Of a DNA stretch of 64,000 bases, positions 6,252 through 16,300 are shown one piece after another. Location: NCBI GenBank assembly GCA_016280445.1, contig JAEEGS010000034.1, positions 1 through 64,000 on the forward strand, written 5' to 3'. Numbering within the stretch: position 1 is the stretch's first letter; each line of letters begins with the position of its first letter. Position numbers and translations under genes: made by a program. The notes beneath the pieces were generated by a model that saw nothing but the letters and a program-made list of their open reading frames with translations, was not told where the DNA came from and did not search any database. Source of the DNA: Bacteroidaceae bacterium. GTDB taxonomy: Bacteria > Bacteroidota > Bacteroidia > Bacteroidales > Bacteroidaceae.

Positions 6252-7079
6252 ATGAAAAAGTTTATAGCCTTTTTGAAAGACAAGCCACGCCTCTACAATA
6301 TCGTGTTCAATTCCGATACGCCTGCAGGCAAAGCTTTTGATATTGCAGTCATGGTGGCCATTGTGCTTAGTCTTCTTGTCGCTTTTGTGGAGACCAAGCC
6401 AGAAGTGGTGGGACGTTTCAAGGATGTGCTCACCATCATGGAGTATGTGCTCACAGTCTTCTTCACGATGGAATACATTCTCCGTCTGTACTGTTCGCCG
6501 AAGGCCAGGGATTATGCGTTTAGTTTCTTTGGCATCATCGACCTGTTGGCCACCTTGCCGCTTTATCTCTCCTTTATTCCTTACCTCTCCAGCGCACGTT
6601 ATTTCTTCATTCTCCGTGTGTTCCGTCTCATCCGCATCTTCCGAGTGCTGAAACTCTTCTCTTTCATCAACGAAGGCCATCTGCTTATGCAAAGCATACG
6701 GCTCAGTCTCAGGAAGATACTGGTGTATTTCCTTTTTGTGCTCATCCTCGTCACCATTCTTGGTACTCTCATGTTCATGGTCGAGGGTGGCCAACCTGGC
6801 ACACAGTTCACTGACATCGGCACCAGTATCTACTGGGCTATCGTCACCCTCACCACCGTGGGTTATGGCGACATCACGCCTGTCACCATCGTAGGGCGTT
6901 TTCTCTCTGGCATCGTCATGATACTTGGCTACACCATCATTGCTGTACCTACCGGTATAGTGTCTGCCACCATGATTGACGAGACGAAGCGGAAGGGCAA
7001 GAATGGACGTTGTCCTCGGTGCAACGAGAAAACTGACCTTAAAGCCAATTACTGCAAGCATTGCGGGGAAAGGCTTTAG
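6252..7079 (+). CDS. Voltage-gated-type potassium channel with C-terminal zinc ribbon
   Basis: A 275-aa inner-membrane ion channel. S1-S4 precede an arginine-spaced S4 (RVFRLIRIFRVLKLF), a pore helix and the selectivity filter TLTTVGYGD, then S6. The C-terminus carries two CxxC pairs, CPRC and CKHC, forming a rubredoxin-like zinc ribbon, an unusual small cytoplasmic cap. An upstream in-frame ATG (6204) would add MKGWMSILNYISYFCR; the later ATG is preferred because KKFIAFLKDKPR aligns with the normal start of this family. The phosphopantetheinyl transferase gene follows 24 nt later. It probably conducts K+; the sensed signal is unknown. Confidence 0.88.
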   Translation: MKKFIAFLKDKPRLYNIVFNSDTPAGKAFDIAVMVAIVLSLLVAFVETKPEVVGRFKDVLTIMEYVLTVFFTMEYILRLYCSPKARDYAFSFFGIIDLLATLPLYLSFIPYLSSARYFFILRVFRLIRIFRVLKLFSFINEGHLLMQSIRLSLRKILVYFLFVLILVTILGTLMFMVEGGQPGTQFTDIGTSIYWAIVTLTTVGYGDITPVTIVGRFLSGIVMILGYTIIAVPTGIVSATMIDETKRKGKNGRCPRCNEKTDLKANYCKHCGERL

Positions 7080-7103
7080 GGTGTTAAAAAGAACAATGAG
7101 GCA

Positions 7104-7685
7104 ATGAGTTATCGTTTGTACCTACAGGAAGGTCTTGATGACATCACGGATGAGCAACTGGATGCCGCGATGGCGATGCTGCCGGCATGGCGGCGGGAGA
7201 AAGCCATGCGTTTCAAGCATGTGCAGGGACGCAAGGAATGCACCTATGCCTATTTGCTGCTTTGTCAGGCACTGTCGGAGGTGTATGGCATTACAGAAAA
7301 ACCCTTCTTCTCCATCGGTGAACATGGCAAGCCTACACTGGTGGAATATCCCGATATTCATTTCAACTTGAGTCATTGCAAGCAGGCTGTGGCTTGTGTG
7401 GTTTCTTCCCGTCCTGTTGGTATTGACGTTGAAAGCATAGGACGTTACAAGGTGGCTTTGGCACACCATGTCTTGAGTGACAGTGAGTTTGCCGAGGTGC
7501 AGGCTGCTCCAGCCCCCCAGATTCCTTTTACTCGCCTTTGGACACAAAAAGAGGCCATCGTCAAGCTCACGGGGCGTGGCATTGACGATGACCTCAAAAA
7601 TATTCTTATTAAATATAATAATGTGTCGCTTCATTCGGAGGAGCATCCCGACAAGGGCTATGTCTTGACGGTTGCGACTGGATGA
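7104..7685 (+). CDS. 4'-phosphopantetheinyl transferase (Sfp/AcpT type)
   Basis: A 193-aa member of the superfamily that moves phosphopantetheine from CoA to a serine of carrier proteins. Signature motifs are PDIHFNLSHCKQAVACVV, VGIDVESIGRYK with the Mg-binding Asp/Glu pair, and LWTQKEAIVKLTGRGI with the Trp-x-x-Lys-Glu core. The length sits between AcpS and full Sfp, normal for Bacteroidota homologues. It follows the channel gene by 24 nt and ends 8 nt from the convergent formate-tetrahydrofolate ligase. No carrier protein or synthase lies in the window, so it probably serves the fatty-acid carrier protein. Confidence 0.88.
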   Translation: MSYRLYLQEGLDDITDEQLDAAMAMLPAWRREKAMRFKHVQGRKECTYAYLLLCQALSEVYGITEKPFFSIGEHGKPTLVEYPDIHFNLSHCKQAVACVVSSRPVGIDVESIGRYKVALAHHVLSDSEFAEVQAAPAPQIPFTRLWTQKEAIVKLTGRGIDDDLKNILIKYNNVSLHSEEHPDKGYVLTVATG

Positions 7686-7693
7686 AGGCTACA

Positions 7694-9361
7694 TCACGAC
7701 AGGCCTTCGATGAGACCGTTGACGATGTCGATGCGCTCGGCTTGTGGTGACTTGGATAAGCCTGGCATTCGCATGATGTCGCCTGCTATGGCCACAATCA
7801 TCTCGCTGCCCGCGTTGATGACGAGGTCGCGGATGTTGACATTGAAGCCTGTTGGACAGCCATAGAGATTCTTGTCGGCAGAGAAAGAATACTGTGTCTT
7901 GGCAATGCAGACAGGGTAGTGTTCCAAACCTATCTTTTGAATACGGAGCAGTTGCTTTTCAGCAGCCTTACTGTAAGTGACAGTGGCTGCACCGTAGATG
8001 TTCTTGGCAACTTTCTCAATCTTGGTCTTGATGTCATCGGTGTCATCGTAGGTGAGTTGGAGTGGCTTTGCTGGCTTCTGCTCAATCGTGTCGATGACCA
8101 CTTGTGCCAGTTCCTTGGCTCCTTCTCCGCCCTCAAGGAAGGCGTTGTTCACCGCGAATCCCACACCGATGTTCTCGCAATGTTTGCGCACGAGGGCAAT
8201 CTCCTCGTCGGTGTCGGTGGCATAACGATTGAAGGCAATGACCACGTTCTGTCCGAAACTCTGCATGTTGCGGATGTGGCGGTCGAGGTTATCGCAACCT
8301 TTCACGAGTCCTTCCATGTCGGGCTCTTTGATGCGTTCCACAGGCACACCACCGTGCATCTTCAGTCCCTGCGTGGTGGCAACAATGACAGTCAGTTTAG
8401 GCTGGAGCCCACTCTTGCGACACTTGATGTTGAAGAACTTCTCGGCTCCGAGGTCTGCACCGAAGCCGGCCTCTGTCACTACGTAGTCACTGTAAGTCAT
8501 CGCCATGCGAGTGGCAATCACAGTGTTGCAGCCGTGGGCGATGTTGGCGAAGGGACCGCCATGCACGAAGGCTGGCGTCTGCTCGGTGGTCTGCACGAGG
8601 TTAGGCTTGATGGCATCCGTCAGCAGCACGGTGATGGCACCATCTACGCCCATATCTTTAACTCGGAAAGGCGTGTCGTCCATTTTGATGCCAAGGATGA
8701 TGTTGCCGATGCGTCGGCGCAGGTCGTCAAGGTCTTTCGACAGACAAAGAATTGCCATGATTTCGGAGGCGGGTGTGATGTCGAAGCCTGTCTCAGCGAT
8801 AAGTCCGTCAGATTTGGCACCCAGTCCTGTCACAACAAAGCGGAGGTTGCGGTCATTCACATCGAGCACACGCTTCCACAGCACTTCCTTCAGGGCAAAG
8901 CCTTCTTCGCGGTGCATATAGATGTAGTTATCGAGCAAGGCAGCAATCATATTGTTGGCAGAGGTCACCGCATGGAAGTCGCCTGTGAAGTGGAGGTTGA
9001 TCTTCTCCATCGGCAATACTTGTGCATAGCCGCCTCCAGCGGCACCGCCTTTCACACCGAAGCATGGGCCGAGAGAAGGTTCGCGCAGGGCGCACACGGC
9101 TTTCTTGCCCAGTTTGTTGAGGCCGAGCGCGAGTCCGATGCTTACCGTTGTCTTGCCGATGCCGGCTTTGGTGGGAGTGATGGCGGTGACGAGCACGAGG
9201 TTGCTCTTCTCCACTTTTGTTTTGTCAATCAAGTGATTGGGCACTTTAGCGATGTACTTGCCATAGTGCTCCAGTTCGTCTACGGGCACATCAATCTTGC
9301 GTGCCACTTCCTCGATGGGCGCAAGCTTGCACTCACGAGCAATCTCTATGTCTGTCTTCAT
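7694..9361 (-). CDS. fhs: Formate-tetrahydrofolate ligase
   Basis: A 555-aa cytoplasmic enzyme that makes 10-formyl-tetrahydrofolate from formate, ATP and tetrahydrofolate. The P-loop lies in [18 protein letters not shown] (about residues 62-80), followed by [20 protein letters not shown], the family's folate-binding stretch. Length matches the roughly 555-aa family. It has its own promoter (TACCTTTG at 9398-9391, minus). Formate made by the pyruvate formate-lyase at 57316 is a natural substrate, feeding one-carbon metabolism; that link is inference. Confidence 0.96.
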   Translation of the reverse strand: MKTDIEIARECKLAPIEEVARKIDVPVDELEHYGKYIAKVPNHLIDKTKVEKSNLVLVTAITPTKAGIGKTTVSIGLALGLNKLGKKAVCALREPSLGPCFGVKGGAAGGGYAQVLPMEKINLHFTGDFHAVTSANNMIAALLDNYIYMHREEGFALKEVLWKRVLDVNDRNLRFVVTGLGAKSDGLIAETGFDITPASEIMAILCLSKDLDDLRRRIGNIILGIKMDDTPFRVKDMGVDGAITVLLTDAIKPNLVQTTEQTPAFVHGGPFANIAHGCNTVIATRMAMTYSDYVVTEAGFGADLGAEKFFNIKCRKSGLQPKLTVIVATTQGLKMHGGVPVERIKEPDMEGLVKGCDNLDRHIRNMQSFGQNVVIAFNRYATDTDEEIALVRKHCENIGVGFAVNNAFLEGGEGAKELAQVVIDTIEQKPAKPLQLTYDDTDDIKTKIEKVAKNIYGAATVTYSKAAEKQLLRIQKIGLEHYPVCIAKTQYSFSADKNLYGCPTGFNVNIRDLVINAGSEMIVAIAGDIMRMPGLSKSPQAERIDIVNGLIEGLS

Positions 9362-9390
9362 GCAGGAGTAGGTTTTATGTTAGTTGGTTG

Positions 9391-9398
9391 CAAAGGTA
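9391..9398 (-). promoter_or_regulatory. -7 element of fhs
   Basis: CAAAGGTA on the plus strand reads TACCTTTG on the minus strand, a -7 match about 30 nt before the fhs ATG. A TTG at 9419-9417 is 18 nt upstream, inside the terminator hairpin of the preceding gene. Confidence 0.6.
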
Positions 9399-9400
9399 AC

Positions 9401-9431
9401 AAAAAAGGCGCAAAGCCAAAAGCTTTGCGCC
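9401..9431 (-). terminator. Terminator of the 1243-aa secreted protein gene
   Basis: GGCGCAAAGC (9407-9416) and GCTTTGCGCC (9422-9431) form a perfect 10-bp stem with a 5-nt loop. On the minus strand it is followed by six T (9406-9401). Confidence 0.85.
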
Positions 9432-9456
9432 AATTATTTAGAGGTTAAGTGTCTTT

Positions 9457-12400
9457 TTATTTCTTGTAGTACTTGCGGCCGTCCTTGATGACGAAGCCTT
9501 TATAACCTGCGCCAACACGCTGACCGGCAACGTTGAACTCAGCACCGTATGCCTTCTTGGCTGGAGCATCAACACCTTCGATGGCAGTTGGCACCTTCTC
9601 GCTGTCCGTACCGAAGTAGGCGAGGGTGAAGTCGTCAGCCTTGAACCACTTCTCGCTGTACACCTGGATCTCGACGGAGCCCTTCTTATCCAGTTCGAAA
9701 GTGATGCTTCCGTACTGACCCTTGCTCTTGACGTCTGCCATAGTGAACTCATCAGAAACGTCGTTGGCGGAAAGCTTGATGACATTGCCCTGATCTGAGG
9801 CAAGGAGAGCCTTCAGTTCATAAGTACCAGCTGGCAAGATGAGTTGCTGCTTGACATAGAAACCACCGTCAGGAGTGGTGCTGTTCCATGTGTTGAATAC
9901 ATAACTACCAATATCTTCACCGTTAGGTGCTTCTACAGTATATGTCTCATTAGAGATCTCTCTTTGGCCAGTATCGCCACTTGCCTTAGAGTTCCAAGTC
10001 CATGCGGAGATGTCCTCGTCCTCGAAGCTTGGGTTAACGATGACAGCTGTCATGTCGAATGGAGCGCCGTCAGAAGCAGTGTCGTAACCATTAGGAATTC
10101 TGAGGTCTTGAGCGATGCTGTTGACTTCCTCTATGAAAGCCTTCAGTTCTTCTGTCGTCATGTTCTTTGGCTTGTTGTAGAGGTCGAGATTTCCGTAAGC
10201 TTCCAATGCTTCATCGTTTGCAGTTTCGGCGCACTCCTCAGCGATTGTTTCGATGTTTTCACGAACAGTCACGAAGGCTACCCATGCAGCAACATTTTCC
10301 TTAGCATCAGCGTAAGCCTCTGTGAGGTTTTCTGTTGCCGTTACAATTTCGGTTTGAGTAGGTTTGGTTTTGTTTGCAACGGCCTCAGCATCTTCAAGAA
10401 CGGTTCCAATAGCGTTCCAACCATAGTCATTCATGTCTTCCTCATGCTCTTCCGTATAGTCGCTAACTTCAGCAACGAGGTTCTTGAGACCCTCGCGGAG
10501 CGCCTCAATATCAATAACTTTGTCGTAGGTGATGGAGAAGGTGTACCAAACAACCCAACTGTCACCTTCCATCTCGTCACCCTTGATACCGAAGGTGAGG
10601 TCACCCTCTTTGGTGAGTGCTGTCTTTACAGAAGTCTCGACTTTCTCGTCGTACTCATCATCCTCAAAGATGTCATAGGCTGCTTTCAGACCGTTTGGCA
10701 CATATGGGCCTTCGCCTTCAACGATGGCTGACCAACCTTCATGCGCGTCTTCTGCGATAGTGGCAACGTTGACAAGCGCTTCCTTGTTGTTGCCTGCGAA
10801 GACAAATGCCAAGTCGGTGAGTGCTTCTTCTTCGTACTTCGTATAGTTGGAAGAGTTGCTAGCCTCGCGATAGAATGCCTTTGTTGTGATGGTGTAGGAA
10901 CCAGCAGGCATCTCAGGCAGTGTGCAGCTTACAGTGAATGGGGACTTGTTCCATACCTCTGCCACTCCATATTGAGTCTTGAAGTTGTCACCAGCATTGT
11001 TTGCCCATTCTGTGTCTGGCACATTCGAACCCTTCTTCTCTGCTGTGTCGTAAGTATAAGACAACTGGTCGAACAGGGCAGAGATATCAATAGGCTGTGC
11101 CAATGGTTTGTCAGATGCAAGGGCTGCTTCCCAAGCCTTCTGTACACCGTTCTTGATGACGTCTTTCAGTGATGCGATGGCAGCATTGATTTCGTCAGTT
11201 GTCCAAGTGTAGTCAGAGTAAGCTTCATTGGCATCATCGCTCAAGTCATCCAAACCATCGTTGAGTTCAGGATAAATTTCAGCTGGATACTTTTCACGCG
11301 CCTTTTCAAGTGCACCCTCAAAACCGATGAATGCGTCAAGTGCTTCATAAGCCTTGATGTTGGCTGTCACCTGTGGCACGAGGGCTGTGATAGCATCGGC
11401 TGCAGCCTTGTTGGCAGTAGCGTCAGTGCTCTTATCGTCAATCAGTTTCTGACCAGCATTGAGAGCCTGACTCAGCGTGTTCTTGAGGTCGGTTGCGAAT
11501 GCCTCAGTCATATACTTCTGAGCAGCGGAGATGGCTGCCTGCAGACCCATGAGTGATGGGTCGATGGCAGTTTCACCTACATAATAGAGGGAGATACCGT
11601 CGATGAAGAAGTGAGGCATGGAACCAGAACCTGCATTGGCAGCGGTGTAACCTACGGTGAAGTAGCCAGGAGTGTCTTCTCCCAAGGTGAACTCGATTTC
11701 ATCCTTCATCCATTTGCCAACGTCCCACTTCTTGGTTGTACCAAGGTGCTCGGTGCCGTTTTCTTCAACAAAGCCCATCAGGTTCTTTGCGATTTCACCA
11801 GTTCCACCTGCATTGTAGTAGGAAATGACCAGTTTGTAATCGCCTGCAGGAAGAGTTCTTTTCTGTGTGTACTGTGATAGGGCAGTCCAAACACCTACAA
11901 AGCCAAGAAGATTGCCTTCGGTTGCACCGTCAGACATCGTTGTGGGAGGTAGGAAGGCTGCGCCGCCCAAGAAACTATTGCTACCCAGTGCAAAAATACC
12001 GCATGCACGTCCATTCTTTCCATCTGAACGCCCCGATACTTCTGTATTATCTGATAGATTGTTGGCAGTCCAGCCCGAAATCTCTTGCATACCATAGTAG
12101 CTGACTTTACGTCCATTGCTACCGTTGGGGTCTTTCATGTCGTAGTCGTAGGTGCAGATACCTTCATCCTCAGGCAGTGGAGTGTCGAGGGTGAAGTGAG
12201 GATTGTCGAGGAAGAAGGCGGAGAGGTCAGTCAAAACGGCCTTGTTCAGTTCTTCCTGCTTTTCAATAGCTGCCAGCACTTCTTCAAGTGTCGCATTAGA
12301 CTTGTTGTAGATAGCGGTTGCTTCCGTTACATCGGCTCCGGTCTTTTCGCCTTCATCGATAAGTGCTTTCAGTTGTTCCTTGGCGGCTTCGATTTCAGCC

Positions 12401-13188
12401 TGAATCAGCGGAGTCTTGTCGATGCTGTAAAGTTGCACGTTGTCGATGAACAAGTGGGCTGCACCGCCAGAACCGTAGTTGCCAGACTTGTAGCCAAGAG
12501 AGAGCTTACCAGCTGTCTCTTCTTCCAACAGGAAGACGATGGTGTCGTTCACCCATACACCTGTGTTGAATGACTTGTTCTTGGAAACATATTGGGCTCC
12601 ACTTTCGGCAATGAACCCGTTTCCACAGGTGATAAACTCACTGGTGCCGGCGTCGTTCCAAAGTTGGACAATCATCATGTAGGCACCAGCAGAAAGTGTG
12701 ATGTCCTGAGTGTAGGCTGCTTCGCCACCCCACACGGCCACGATACCCAATGCCTGGGTGCTGTTCTCGATGGTGTTGCTGTAAGGAGGATAATAGGTGC
12801 CACCAAGACCTGTGCCATCTTCTCCTTCCGGGTCGCGATAGGCAAAGATACCGCCAGCCTTTGCGTTGGCGCCGTCTGTACGTGCAGTAGAGCCACTGTT
12901 CTCCATCACTCTGACGTTGTTTGAGGGGAAGTTGGCCTCCCAGCCTGTTACTGCTTGCAGACCAAAGCGACCTAAAGTGACATCGCTTTCGCCTACCGTG
13001 ACATTTGACATGTCATAGTCATACGTACAAATCTTCTCTATACCAGAGACAGCCTCGTCAGCACTGAAGTCCGCGTTCTGAATTTTGTTGGTCAAGTTCT
13101 CCAGAATCGTGTACTCAGTCTGTGCTGAAGCATTTACCCCCCCCAGCATCATCGCTGCTGTAAGGGCGAGAGTAAAGATTTTCTTCAT
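9457..13188 (-). CDS. Large secreted protein with repeated jelly-roll-like modules
   Basis: A 1243-aa protein with a signal peptide (MKKIFTLALTAAMMLGGVNA). Two related modules follow, about residues 40-256 and 330-545, each opening with ICTYDYDM and closing with a ...FIDN/FIDG..LYY strand. Then come helical FIVAR-like linkers, a third beta module (about 735-905) and a fourth opening with VNPSFEDEDISAWTW (about 1060-1200). The end, KVPTAIEGVDAPAKKAYGAEF with a terminal KGFVIKDGRKYYKK, resembles the short C-terminal sorting tails of Prevotella secreted proteins. No catalytic motif was recognised; glycan binding or surface anchoring is inference. It lies next to a PL11 lyase and is ended by the hairpin at 9401-9431. 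Confidence 0.75.
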   Translation of the reverse strand: MKKIFTLALTAAMMLGGVNASAQTEYTILENLTNKIQNADFSADEAVSGIEKICTYDYDMSNVTVGESDVTLGRFGLQAVTGWEANFPSNNVRVMENSGSTARTDGANAKAGGIFAYRDPEGEDGTGLGGTYYPPYSNTIENSTQALGIVAVWGGEAAYTQDITLSAGAYMMIVQLWNDAGTSEFITCGNGFIAESGAQYVSKNKSFNTGVWVNDTIVFLLEEETAGKLSLGYKSGNYGSGGAAHLFIDNVQLYSIDKTPLIQAEIEAAKEQLKALIDEGEKTGADVTEATAIYNKSNATLEEVLAAIEKQEELNKAVLTDLSAFFLDNPHFTLDTPLPEDEGICTYDYDMKDPNGSNGRKVSYYGMQEISGWTANNLSDNTEVSGRSDGKNGRACGIFALGSNSFLGGAAFLPPTTMSDGATEGNLLGFVGVWTALSQYTQKRTLPAGDYKLVISYYNAGGTGEIAKNLMGFVEENGTEHLGTTKKWDVGKWMKDEIEFTLGEDTPGYFTVGYTAANAGSGSMPHFFIDGISLYYVGETAIDPSLMGLQAAISAAQKYMTEAFATDLKNTLSQALNAGQKLIDDKSTDATANKAAADAITALVPQVTANIKAYEALDAFIGFEGALEKAREKYPAEIYPELNDGLDDLSDDANEAYSDYTWTTDEINAAIASLKDVIKNGVQKAWEAALASDKPLAQPIDISALFDQLSYTYDTAEKKGSNVPDTEWANNAGDNFKTQYGVAEVWNKSPFTVSCTLPEMPAGSYTITTKAFYREASNSSNYTKYEEEALTDLAFVFAGNNKEALVNVATIAEDAHEGWSAIVEGEGPYVPNGLKAAYDIFEDDEYDEKVETSVKTALTKEGDLTFGIKGDEMEGDSWVVWYTFSITYDKVIDIEALREGLKNLVAEVSDYTEEHEEDMNDYGWNAIGTVLEDAEAVANKTKPTQTEIVTATENLTEAYADAKENVAAWVAFVTVRENIETIAEECAETANDEALEAYGNLDLYNKPKNMTTEELKAFIEEVNSIAQDLRIPNGYDTASDGAPFDMTAVIVNPSFEDEDISAWTWNSKASGDTGQREISNETYTVEAPNGEDIGSYVFNTWNSTTPDGGFYVKQQLILPAGTYELKALLASDQGNVIKLSANDVSDEFTMADVKSKGQYGSITFELDKKGSVEIQVYSEKWFKADDFTLAYFGTDSEKVPTAIEGVDAPAKKAYGAEFNVAGQRVGAGYKGFVIKDGRKYYKK

Positions 13189-13292
13189 AAGTTAGATCTG
13201 TTTTTGAGTTAATAATATTGTTAGTAAGTTCTCATTGCTGTTTTTTAAACCGTGATGATAGGTTCAAGTATAAAATAGCATGCAAAGAAACG

Positions 13293-13330
13293 AAAAAAGG
13301 GCGAAACCATCAAAATGTTTCGCCCTTTTT
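13293..13330. terminator. Terminator after the first PL11 gene
   Basis: GGGCGAAAC (13299-13307) pairs with GTTTCGCCC (13317-13325). There are A/T runs on both sides, so it serves the minus-strand lyase gene and is formally bidirectional. Confidence 0.85.
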
Positions 13331-13366
13331 TTAGTTAAAAATGTGCTTTTTAACTATAAAGTTGTA

Positions 13367-16300
13367 TTATTTCATCTTTTTCATGCTGCCTTTTTTGCCA
13401 CTTGCACTCTTGATTTGGAGCAAGTAAAGTCCCTTAGGCAAGGTGGCCTGGTCAAAGGTTGCCTTGACGGCAGACATGGAGCAAGTGAACTTCTTGACGG
13501 TGATACCATTGCTGTTGATTACCTCGACACTGACTGTCTCGCCGTCGGCAATGTCGCTGATGCCTGTCAGGTACTGTTGATACTTTTCGGCATCGCAGCG
13601 GATGATGAGGACACCCTCGCTGATGCGGCTGGTATCCCAGTAGTTCCATGCTGGCAGTTCGGGCAGCGCAAGAGATGGAGTGCCTGAAATGCTGGTGACA
13701 TCAGTCCAGATGGTGAACTCGTCTGGTTCATTCTCGTCAGTGGTCAAATTGGCGAGATAAGTCTCTGGTATGAACGGCGCAATGGTAGCTCCATTCGTGA
13801 ATTTCAGCGTCTTGATATTCTTGATGGAAGCATTCTGCGTAGCTCCATTGTTGAACTTGCCCAATCCCACTATATAGACAGACGTGGCTCCGAAGGTCAC
13901 GTTCTTGGTGTTGAAGTCGATGGTGCAAACTGGAGTTGTAGCTGCGGTTCCTGTCGGGTTGGTGCTGCTGTTGGGCTGCAAAATTCCGTTGATGGTGTAG
14001 GAACTGTTCGTCATTGGAACATTTGATTTCGAGACACCAGAGAGTGTCGCACCTACTGCTACGGTGAGGGCACCTGTTCCAAGAGTTGATCCAGAGTTGA
14101 AGTGAAGTTCGCCTTCGTTCACGCGCATTGCACCTGTCGTGCTCCATACTCCCGATGTGGTCATCTTGCCTGTTCCCATTTTCGTGAAAGCGTCTTTGCC
14201 GGTTACGGCACCGCTGAATGTGAAGTTACCGTCGTTGCCGACCTGCCATGTGTTTGTCTGTTCTGTCACTCCATTTTGGAACGCACAGAAGCCTCCTAAG
14301 CTGCCGGAACCTGTCAGCTGACCGATACGCAAGGTCTTGCCAGAGTTCTGTACGTAGACACCTTCTGGGATGTTCAGCGTGAAGTCGGCAGAGCCATTGC
14401 TGGTGTCGAACGTGAAACGGCCATCAGTGCTGATGACTGCATGTGGGATGAGGATTCCCTTGAAGTTCTTGAGATTGAGAGTGAGTGGGGTACGCGTAGC
14501 CACCCAGGTGGTTCCCTTTTCGGCAGCACAGTAGATATCGATGGTGCCTTCGCCAGTGAGGATGTTGCTGTAGTTACAACGGTTAGTAGTGGTCCATGTA
14601 CCTTTCTTCTTGGCATCGATGAAGATGGTGTTGCTGGTGCTTACTTGATCAAGAAGCGCACCACCTTGCAGTTCGACCGTTTTGGCAGCGTTGCCTGAGA
14701 AGTTCTGGACGGTTCCTGCTGTGATGACCATCTTGTTCAGATTTGAACCTGTAGTATAGGTCTTCAGCCAGCCATTACCTTTCTTCGTGAGCACAGTTCC
14801 GTAGAATCCTTTGTTCTGTGCGAAGTCTGCAGAATTGCTGATGACACCGCCTTCATCACTTTGGAAGCGGATGGGGGAACCGTTGGTGACAGCTGCAGTT
14901 GCCTCAAGGATGGCTCCGTTCTCCATAATGAACTTGTTGCTTGAGCTAATGACTCCACCGAGGTTACCTGTTGCCTTGTTCTCGTTAGAGAGTGAGCTGA
15001 CTTTCACCGTGCCTCCTCTCAGGAAGTTTCCGCCTGTATAGGAATTCTCATTGGAGATGGTAAGGGTTCCTTTGTTTTCCTTCACCAATGCACCTGCTGT
15101 GATAGCACCGTTGCCTTTGAATGTGTAGGAGAAAGCCTTTGAGGCGTTAACTCTGACTGTGTCGGGAACGAGATCGTCAGTCAGGGTGATGGTTCTCTTC
15201 GTGGCTCCGTCTTCAAAGTTGACAATGTCGCCCTTCACAAAGATATCGGGAGTTTGCTCTTCATCGTTCTGTACATAGAAGTTACTGGTCTTGGCGAAGT
15301 CCCAGTTGGTGTTGGTGAAGCCTCCCCACACAATCTCTGTGGCACCGCGTATGGCGCCGATGGAAAGAACGAGATTGTTGTTTTCGTCGATGGAGAGTCC
15401 GCACTTGAGGTCGGTAACGCCTTCCACCTTGATACTGGCCAAAGAACCAGTGAGCTCTTGTACTTTACCGATGATGTAGTCACCTGTCGCGAGGGTGCTT
15501 TCCCCTTCGGCACGATGCTCCACAACTTCGATGACGGGCTGCAAATACTTAGGGCCGTATTTCATCCAAGTGTCTGAAGTCTTGGCCTCGATACGGAGTG
15601 TCTTCACGTTAATCTGGTCTGCCTTCATGCCGTCGCTGTAAAGGTCAAGCACAAGGCGTGAACCGAAGCCCATCGTGTAGGTTTCGTCAACAGTGATGGA
15701 ACCCTGGTTGTTCTTGCCGCCAGGACGGATAATGGAGGCATAGTCCGCTTTGATGCTTTTGAATTGGCCGCCATTGGAATTCAGTTCGGTGAAGCGGTTG
15801 AGCCACAGAGGTGACTGCTTGAGGCTTCCATCGAAGTTGATGGTGCCTGCCCATACATCGGTGTTGCCTGTGTTAGTCATATTCACGCTGGGCAGGTTGA
15901 GAATACCATCGCCCTGCTTTACAATACGGGTGTCGCCCGTGAAGGCACCGCCCTTTACGTTACAAGTATAATATGTGTAGGTGATTTGGTCGGTACCGTT
16001 GGTCTTGTTGCTGTTTTGGCCTTGTACCCACGATGGCACATTGAAGAAGGCCACGCTAGGTGATGCGCCATCGGCAATGGTCACCTCGGAGTTGTTGGTC
16101 TCACATACAATAACTTGCTGGCCGTTGTTGCTGGCAGCGATGGTGCCGCCATTGGCAATTTCTGTACGCCCCGTCATGGTATATGGAGGTGGTGCCACGG
16201 TGATACCCTCCATCTCGCCAAGGAAATAGCTCTTGTGGGGTGGTTGGTTGTAGCCTACACACTGCCAAACCATTGCGTTACGGTACTGGTGGTCATGCCA

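Noticed and set aside
7919..9448. 509-aa plus-strand ORF antisense to fhs
   Set aside because: It is an exact shadow of the fhs coding strand, with low-complexity His/Val/Gly composition and no recognisable motif. The fhs protein on the other strand is unambiguous.
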